Part shown: positions 44,068 to 49,274 of the stretch, piece by piece
Position numbering within the stretch: position 1 is the first letter of the stretch
How the letters are laid out: each line of letters begins with the position of its first letter
Assembly (NCBI GenBank): GCA_020348925.1
Contig: CP070758.1
Coordinates: 783,798 to 833,071, forward strand
DNA: 49,274 bases
Direction of reading: 5' to 3'
DNA from: Gemmatimonadota bacterium
Lineage (GTDB): Bacteria > JBHIER01 > G020348925
Notes under the pieces: model-generated
The model's database searches: none
What the model was told of the DNA's origin: nothing
The model's input: the letters and a program-made list of their open reading frames with translations, nothing else
Program-made: the position numbers and the translations under genes

Positions 44068-46956
44068 ATGAAAATGAGATCGTTGTGGTGGGTGTTCTGT
44101 GTCGTACTGCTCTCTAAAATATCCTTCGCGAGCGAGAGCAGAATTGATCTCGTGGCCGTGCACAGCCAGGCGCTCGGCATTTCCAAGAATGTCAACATTT
44201 ATCTGCCAGAAGACTACGATGAGAATGTCGGTGAGCTCTATCCGGTGGTCTATCTCTTTCGAGGACATGAGCGGGAGTGGGCGAACCGGAATGAGGATGC
44301 CAGCCGAAATGGGAGGAACATACAGGACGTTGCGGATGCGCTGTATGAGGCCGGGCTCATCGGGAAAATGATCCTCGTCATGCCCGGGGTCGCTTCGGAT
44401 GATAATTCCGTGCCGGGACTTGGAGTCAATTTCGTCGACGTGGGACTTGCAGGACAGAAGAGCGGTCTGGGCACCGGCCTCTTCGAAGATTTTCTCGTTC
44501 ATGATCTGGTGCCCTACATTGACGAGCAGTATCGAACCATTCCCTCGCGGTCGCAAAGGGGCGTCGACGGGTTTTCACTGGGAGGCTATACGTCGATGTT
44601 GATGGCCGCGAAACATCCGGATCTGTTCTCCTCGGCCGGCGCCTATGACGGGACCATGATGTGGATGGATTTTGACGATCCGAGATTTCCCGGCCCCAAT
44701 GACGATAACACTTGGCTTCGCGTCGACATGTTTGATCCGGCCTTTGGCGTACCACGGGACATTGATGTAATGCTGCAGTACAACCCGGCCAATCTGATTC
44801 GGGCTACGGGCGCGGAACAGCTGGCACTGCTTCAATCATCCCAATTCCTCATTCACAGTGCAGGCTCGGAGGCTTTGGGAAATCTCGACAGGTCACAACA
44901 CATCGTGGATATTCTGGCCGCACAGGGCGTACAGAATGTTTTTTCCGATATCAGACTTGCGTCCAATGCCCAGCACAACTGGTGGTACGCTGACGAGCAC
45001 ATGCGGGTGACACTGCCCCTTCATTGGGAAAAATTCGCAAATCCGGTGAATACGATACCTCTCGAAATAATGACGCCTGTGCCGGGTTCTGAGCTGTCCG
45101 GTACGGTTGCGATTACGTGGGCACCCCGGATACAAGACGAGACCACTCTGACCATATTGTCGTACAGCAGGGACGAGGGCACTCTGTGGCATACCCTCGC
45201 GTCCTTTACCACGGGCGATACGACGCTTCTGTGGAATACGGAGCACGTTCCGGACGGAACACGCTACCTGCTCAGGGTATTTATCACGGGGGAGACCGTG
45301 GTAGCCGTGAGTCAAACGGACGGCCGATTTACCATTGACAATCCGGGCAACGGGGCCCCTGATATCGAAATTCTCTCTCCCGATCAGTGGGATGTCCTCA
45401 GCGGGGAGTGGGTCGTTCGCTGGTTCGCCGATGATGCCGACGGCGACGAGCTGACACTTTCGTTGGATTACTCCTGGGATGATGGCGCACACTGGAATCC
45501 GTTGTTCCGGGATCTTCACAACACGGATGAATATATATGGAATACAACACGCTTCGCCAATAGCCGAAACTGTCTCCTCGCTTTTTATTGCTCGGATGAC
45601 TCGGTCACCGTGAGCGATACATCCGCTGTCTTTGAAGTCTCCAACGAGCGCGACCTTCTTCCGGCCGAAGGGATGCATCACGTCCGCGGCAACAGCAGTG
45701 CCGTCATCGTCGCTCACATAGTTGACCCGGAGCAATTGACCGGGGATATCTATCGAATCACGTTCAATGACACACTCTTTGATTATACAGTGTACGATGT
45801 CATCAATGTGGATACTGGAGAAGAGGTCGTTGAAGGTGCGACGGAGCTGAATGGTGTAACGGAAGGTCCTCTCTTCGACGGCCTGCGTCTGCAGATAAAG
45901 GATTTCGAACGGGCGGAAATAAACCGTGACAGTACCGGCTGGAGGACGGGCTCGTCGACGTTGGAGATTACTGTCCATCTGCCGGAAATTGACATCGGAA
46001 CCGAGATCCTGAACGGTATTCCGTATCCTGCCGATTATCGCATCTCAATTTCTGATAATGTCGTGGACACGTCAAGCTCGGCTTTCGGCGCAGCGGAAAT
46101 GGAGATGATGTTCACTGTCTGGAACATGACAGAGAACAAACGGGAGGATGTTATTTTTCTCGATTTTGACCAGAACCGGACGATATCGCGACTCGACGAG
46201 CTCTTTATTCTTCTCCCCTGTGATGGTGAACCGCAATTAACCTGGGCTGTGTACTTTGGCGGACAGCCGACGGCCGTCAATCCTCAACCAGGCGACGAAT
46301 TTGTGATCAGGACACTCAAACCCCTGACCGGCGAGGACGTGTACGAATTCAGGGCCGGTCAAGACGTTCTGCTGTGTTCCCTGCACGGCGATGCAAACGA
46401 GGATGGTGCTGTCGACATCATGGATGTCGTTTCAATGGTTAACTTCATACTCGGATCCAGTCCTGATCCGTTCAACATAATCTGTGCCGACTGCGACGGT
46501 GATGGTGACGTGAATGTCCTCGACGCTTTGGGCATCGTGAACGTGATCTTGGGTGTCGGTGAATGTGTTCCCGGTGCATGGAGAGTGTCTCTGCTGCCCG
46601 GAACGATGGACTTTCTCACTTCGCTGCAAGTGTACCTGTCAGAACAGGAGTACGCCAGGTTCATGGCGCTGGTCAAGGCCACGCTGTTTCCTGCCACATA
46701 CCATCTGGGCCAGAATTATCCAAATCCCTTCAATCCGAAAACGGCCATTGAATATACGTTGCCTTACGCCTCCAGGGTGAAACTGAGCGTGTACAATATT
46801 CTGGGACAGGAGGTACGGATCCTGGTGGACGGGAAGAGGGAAGCAGGGTTTCACACCGTCACCTTTGATGGACGTGATCTGGCCAGTGGGGCATACTTTT
46901 ACCGGATCAAGGTGGGTGATTTTGTGGCGACGAAGAGGATGCTGCTTCTCAGGTGA
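44068..46956 (+). CDS. Secreted esterase (PF00756-type) with dockerin and type IX sorting domain
   Basis: 962 residues. The start is ATG 44068, with AAGGAG eight bases upstream; the frame is open further upstream but overlaps the promoter. A signal peptide (SLWWVFCVVLLSKISFAS) leads to an alpha/beta-hydrolase of the esterase D/feruloyl esterase type (about 20-310), nucleophile Ser170 in GFSLGG and a His in NAQHNWW. Two Ig-like/FN3-like modules follow (about 330-540), then a region of unclear fold, a dockerin type I pair (DANEDGAVDIMDVVSMVN and DCDGDGDVNVLDALGIVN, about residues 775-825), and finally the C-terminal sorting domain with NYPNPFNP. The last module sends the protein through type IX secretion and anchors it at the cell surface. 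The substrate is unknown; acyl esters of polysaccharides are likely. Dockerin suggests docking to a cohesin partner, none being seen here. Confidence 0.85.
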   Translation: MKMRSLWWVFCVVLLSKISFASESRIDLVAVHSQALGISKNVNIYLPEDYDENVGELYPVVYLFRGHEREWANRNEDASRNGRNIQDVADALYEAGLIGKMILVMPGVASDDNSVPGLGVNFVDVGLAGQKSGLGTGLFEDFLVHDLVPYIDEQYRTIPSRSQRGVDGFSLGGYTSMLMAAKHPDLFSSAGAYDGTMMWMDFDDPRFPGPNDDNTWLRVDMFDPAFGVPRDIDVMLQYNPANLIRATGAEQLALLQSSQFLIHSAGSEALGNLDRSQHIVDILAAQGVQNVFSDIRLASNAQHNWWYADEHMRVTLPLHWEKFANPVNTIPLEIMTPVPGSELSGTVAITWAPRIQDETTLTILSYSRDEGTLWHTLASFTTGDTTLLWNTEHVPDGTRYLLRVFITGETVVAVSQTDGRFTIDNPGNGAPDIEILSPDQWDVLSGEWVVRWFADDADGDELTLSLDYSWDDGAHWNPLFRDLHNTDEYIWNTTRFANSRNCLLAFYCSDDSVTVSDTSAVFEVSNERDLLPAEGMHHVRGNSSAVIVAHIVDPEQLTGDIYRITFNDTLFDYTVYDVINVDTGEEVVEGATELNGVTEGPLFDGLRLQIKDFERAEINRDSTGWRTGSSTLEITVHLPEIDIGTEILNGIPYPADYRISISDNVVDTSSSAFGAAEMEMMFTVWNMTENKREDVIFLDFDQNRTISRLDELFILLPCDGEPQLTWAVYFGGQPTAVNPQPGDEFVIRTLKPLTGEDVYEFRAGQDVLLCSLHGDANEDGAVDIMDVVSMVNFILGSSPDPFNIICADCDGDGDVNVLDALGIVNVILGVGECVPGAWRVSLLPGTMDFLTSLQVYLSEQEYARFMALVKATLFPATYHLGQNYPNPFNPKTAIEYTLPYASRVKLSVYNILGQEVRILVDGKREAGFHTVTFDGRDLASGAYFYRIKVGDFVATKRMLLLR

Positions 46957-47224
46957 GTTCTGACATACCGGAGCCGATCACCAGCAAGGTCGGGGAGGCC
47001 TTTCATGTTTTTCAACGTACCCCAGATCAAGAGCTCCTGAAAGGAATATTCAGCCTTCTTCTGTATGCACACCCTGGTGCTCACGTTTCCTTCGATATCA
47101 TCTCCCGTCCACTCCTCATAACATTTGAACGTGTCAGGACAAAGAAACTTTTTCTTGCATGAGGTTTCTATTATATTAGAAAAAAGAATTGGATGCACCG
47201 TTTTACCATGAGAAAGGGATTTGA
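46957..47224. other. Gap between the two secreted enzymes
   Basis: A 69-codon frame beginning at GTG 46953 (inside the end of the previous gene) is open, but lacks a ribosome-binding site and has no recognisable sequence. TATTAT at 47169-47174 would be a good -10 box but no -35 is placed well. Confidence 0.35.
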
Positions 47225-49114
47225 ATGAGAAAAGCGAAGCAGCAAATATTTATCCCTCAACGATGTTCCCGGTCACATCCTGGACAAACCGGTGTTGTTC
47301 TCTTCATAATATTATCCGTTCTCTCTTGGTCTGTGGGATCGGTCACAGCAGGAGAGAGTACCAATCCTATCTTGAAAATCCTCATATCGCAACGTGACGA
47401 CCCGGTCGTAAGCCCTCAACTCCAGAAGAAGATGGCCCAATGTAGCGCTGATGAACGCTTGGTGGTATGGGTCTTTTTCACAGACAAGGGTCTCTTTACC
47501 GAAAGCGATTACGAGTCCGCCTTAAAACAGGTAACCTCTGAACTTTCGGAGAGGGTGAGGAGGAGGCGTGAAAAAATGGGCCTGCCGAACCTTGCAAATT
47601 TCAGGGACCTGCCAGTCAACCGGAACTACATAAAACAGGTTACGGCTTTGAGTTCTCATCATCGAACAACTTCAAAGTGGCTCAACGCCGTGAGTGTGGA
47701 GGCCTTGGTCAGTGGGCTTGCCGAGATCTCGCAACTGCCCTTTGTGCGGAAGATCCAGGAGGTAGCACGATCCAGGCACACGCCGGTGCCAGATTCCATA
47801 AAAGAGAAAAGGCCATCGCAGGGATCGCCTTCGTCTCCAAACAGATACGGGTTGGACTACGGATCTTCCTTGAATCAACTTCAGCAGATCAATGTCCCCG
47901 CCGTTCACGATCTGGGATATGACGGTTCCGGGATTATTATCTGTCTGCTGGATACAGGATTCTTTCTCGAGCACGAGGCGCTGGAGCATATTGATCTCAT
48001 CGCGGAGTGGGATTTCATCTTTCGCGATGGAAACACAGCCAATGAAGAGGCGGATTCTCCCTCCCAACAGCAGCACGGTACGGAGGTTTTATCGATCGTC
48101 GGCGGCGCAATGGACGGCAAATTATACGGACCCGCGTATAGAGCCGGTTTTCTCCTGGCAAAAACGGAGGACACTCGATCCGAGACACCGGTTGAAGAGG
48201 ACTATTGGGTCGCAGGAATCGAGTGGGGGGAATCGATGGGTGCGGACGTGGTGAGCAGTTCTGTGGGTTATTCGGACTGGTACACTTACGAAGAGTATGA
48301 CGGGAATACGGCCTTGACCACGAAAGCCGCGGATATTGCCGCCTTCAATGGTATCGTTGTGTGCAATGCCATGGGGAACAGCGGCCATGCGGTCGGCTCA
48401 ATCGTAGCGCCGGCGGATGCCGACAGCATCATTGCTTGTGGGGCGGTGGATGGCAATGGTATGGTGGCCGCCTTCAGCTCCATCGGTCCCACTTTCGACG
48501 GTCGAACAAAGCCGGAGGTTGTGGCTCGAGGAGCCTCGACCTATGCCGTTTTGCCCAGTCCTCTCAGGACGGACGGCTATGCCTACCTTGCCGGCACCTC
48601 CTTCTCCACCCCACTGGTGGCCGGCTGCGCGGCCCTGGTTCTGCAGGCTCATCCTGATTGGACACCGATGCAGGTGAGAGAGGCACTGATGATGACGGCC
48701 AGCCACGCCAACAACCCGAATAATTCCTACGGCTGGGGTATTGTGGACTGTTTGAAAGCCATCAACGAGGGAACCGATGACGATGGAGAACCGATTCTTC
48801 CGGAAAGGTTTGTTCTCGCCCAAAACTATCCGAATCCGTTCAATCCCATGACGGATATCAGATATCAGATTCCGGATGTCGGATCGCCTGTTCACACTAC
48901 CCTGACAATTTTCAACATCCTCGGCCAGGAAGTTACGACGCTCGTGGATGATGTTCGGGATGCTGGATCTTACACAGTGTCGTGGAACGGCCTGAACGCC
49001 CAGGGGACACGTGTGGCCAGCGGTGTCTATGTGTACCGGATCGTTGCGAATGGCATGTTCCAGGGGGATCGGGACGAATTCACGGCGACCAAGCGCATGC
49101 TTCTTTTAAAGTAA
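47225..49114 (+). CDS. Secreted subtilisin-family (S8) protease with type IX sorting domain
   Basis: 629 residues. A signal region (about residues 20-42, VVLFIILSVLSWSVGSVTAG) follows a basic start. After an inhibitor-like propeptide region (about 50-180) comes the S8 catalytic domain, with Asp243 (CLLDTGF), His284 (QHGTEVLSIVGG), the oxyanion Asn in CNAMGNSGH and Ser459 (GTSFSTPLVAG). A C-terminal sorting domain (about 530-629) begins ERFVLAQNYPNPFNPMTDI and ends KRMLLLK. The mature protease would be surface-attached or released. GAAAGGGA precedes the ATG. Its sorting domain is similar to that of the preceding esterase. Confidence 0.9.
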   Translation: MRKAKQQIFIPQRCSRSHPGQTGVVLFIILSVLSWSVGSVTAGESTNPILKILISQRDDPVVSPQLQKKMAQCSADERLVVWVFFTDKGLFTESDYESALKQVTSELSERVRRRREKMGLPNLANFRDLPVNRNYIKQVTALSSHHRTTSKWLNAVSVEALVSGLAEISQLPFVRKIQEVARSRHTPVPDSIKEKRPSQGSPSSPNRYGLDYGSSLNQLQQINVPAVHDLGYDGSGIIICLLDTGFFLEHEALEHIDLIAEWDFIFRDGNTANEEADSPSQQQHGTEVLSIVGGAMDGKLYGPAYRAGFLLAKTEDTRSETPVEEDYWVAGIEWGESMGADVVSSSVGYSDWYTYEEYDGNTALTTKAADIAAFNGIVVCNAMGNSGHAVGSIVAPADADSIIACGAVDGNGMVAAFSSIGPTFDGRTKPEVVARGASTYAVLPSPLRTDGYAYLAGTSFSTPLVAGCAALVLQAHPDWTPMQVREALMMTASHANNPNNSYGWGIVDCLKAINEGTDDDGEPILPERFVLAQNYPNPFNPMTDIRYQIPDVGSPVHTTLTIFNILGQEVTTLVDDVRDAGSYTVSWNGLNAQGTRVASGVYVYRIVANGMFQGDRDEFTATKRMLLLK

Positions 49115-49274
49115 AGAGAGAGTTCTCAGCTTATCGATTTCTGTGAAAACAGCCCAGAGATTCTTCTCCGGGAAATGAAAATATATCGTAAATCAGTAGT
49201 GTCCGGTTATAAGTCGAATAAATTCAGTTGGCTAGGATTTTGGTCATACAGGTTTTTGTAATCATGATCAGTAA
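49115..49274. other. Non-coding right edge of the window
   Basis: No gene visible. CCCAGAGA (49153-49160) and TCTCCGGG (49165-49172) pair with one mismatch, a possible hairpin behind the protease gene. Beyond 49197 the sequence becomes AT-rich and contains TAGTGTC followed by TATAAGTCG; see the finding on window ends. Confidence 0.35.

Noticed and set aside
44893-45978. 361-codon open frame on the - strand inside the esterase gene
   Set aside because: Shadow of a clearly coding + strand gene; no family features.
46953-47162. 69-codon + strand frame between the two secreted enzymes
   Set aside because: No ribosome-binding site, GTG inside the preceding gene and no recognisable sequence.

Overview
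The window is a stretch of bacterial chromosome in which every gene I can support lies on the + strand. The organism is a Gram-negative, double-membraned bacterium. This is shown by a TamB/TamA-type pair, an AsmA-like protein, several beta-barrel proteins with signal peptides and a GWxTD lipoprotein. Two secreted enzymes near the right end finish with the 'QNYPNPFNP' type C-terminal sorting domain, typical of type IX secretion substrates in the Bacteroidetes/FCB superphylum and related candidate phyla (Calditrichaeota, KSB1, Zixibacteria, Marinimicrobia and others). I cannot name a species.

Layout. 1-5193: a 5'-truncated alpha-glucan phosphorylase, an AsmA-family protein, a beta-barrel protein, and an 880-base non-coding stretch holding a broken Na+/Ca2+ antiporter start and a good sigma70 promoter. 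5194-16043: ion and sulfur transport, with an SLC13-type permease carrying RCK domains, a persulfide dioxygenase-rhodanese gene broken by one TAA, an SLC12-like cotransporter, a split YeeE/YedE (thiosulfate-type) pair, a SulP transporter, a DUF1622 protein and a CPA1 antiporter. 16112-22126: an unknown barrel protein, a J-domain chaperone followed by a small DinD-like protein, an RNB ribonuclease, a 25-codon small ORF, an HtrA protease and the remains of an Hsp20 gene. 22139-27838: an M50-CBS protease, a CaCA antiporter, a CNNM-type protein, MscS, CorA and a LapA-like protein.

27933-36557: TamB and TamA-like proteins (4-nt overlap), a small membrane protein with an RCK_C domain, a PurM/HypE-like protein and a putative zinc peptidase. 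36697-42379: tRNA-Leu(UAG), then the classical tig-clpP-clpX-lon proteostasis operon with 4-nt overlaps at the first two junctions. 42596-49114: a GWxTD lipoprotein, a secreted esterase with dockerin and sorting domains, and a secreted subtilisin with a sorting domain.

Themes. The centre reads as an ion-homeostasis and protein-quality-control region in which genes have been lost as well as kept: four broken genes or fragments (glgP, CaCA, persulfide dioxygenase, Hsp20) lie in the first 22 kb. The points most worth checking are a ClpP whose third triad residue is Asn instead of Asp, a DinD-type domain protein in the place usually held by a J-protein modulator, a short ORF with a very strong ribosome-binding site before htrA, and the single-nonsense persulfide dioxygenase. 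No CRISPR array, prophage, rRNA or complete insertion sequence was seen.
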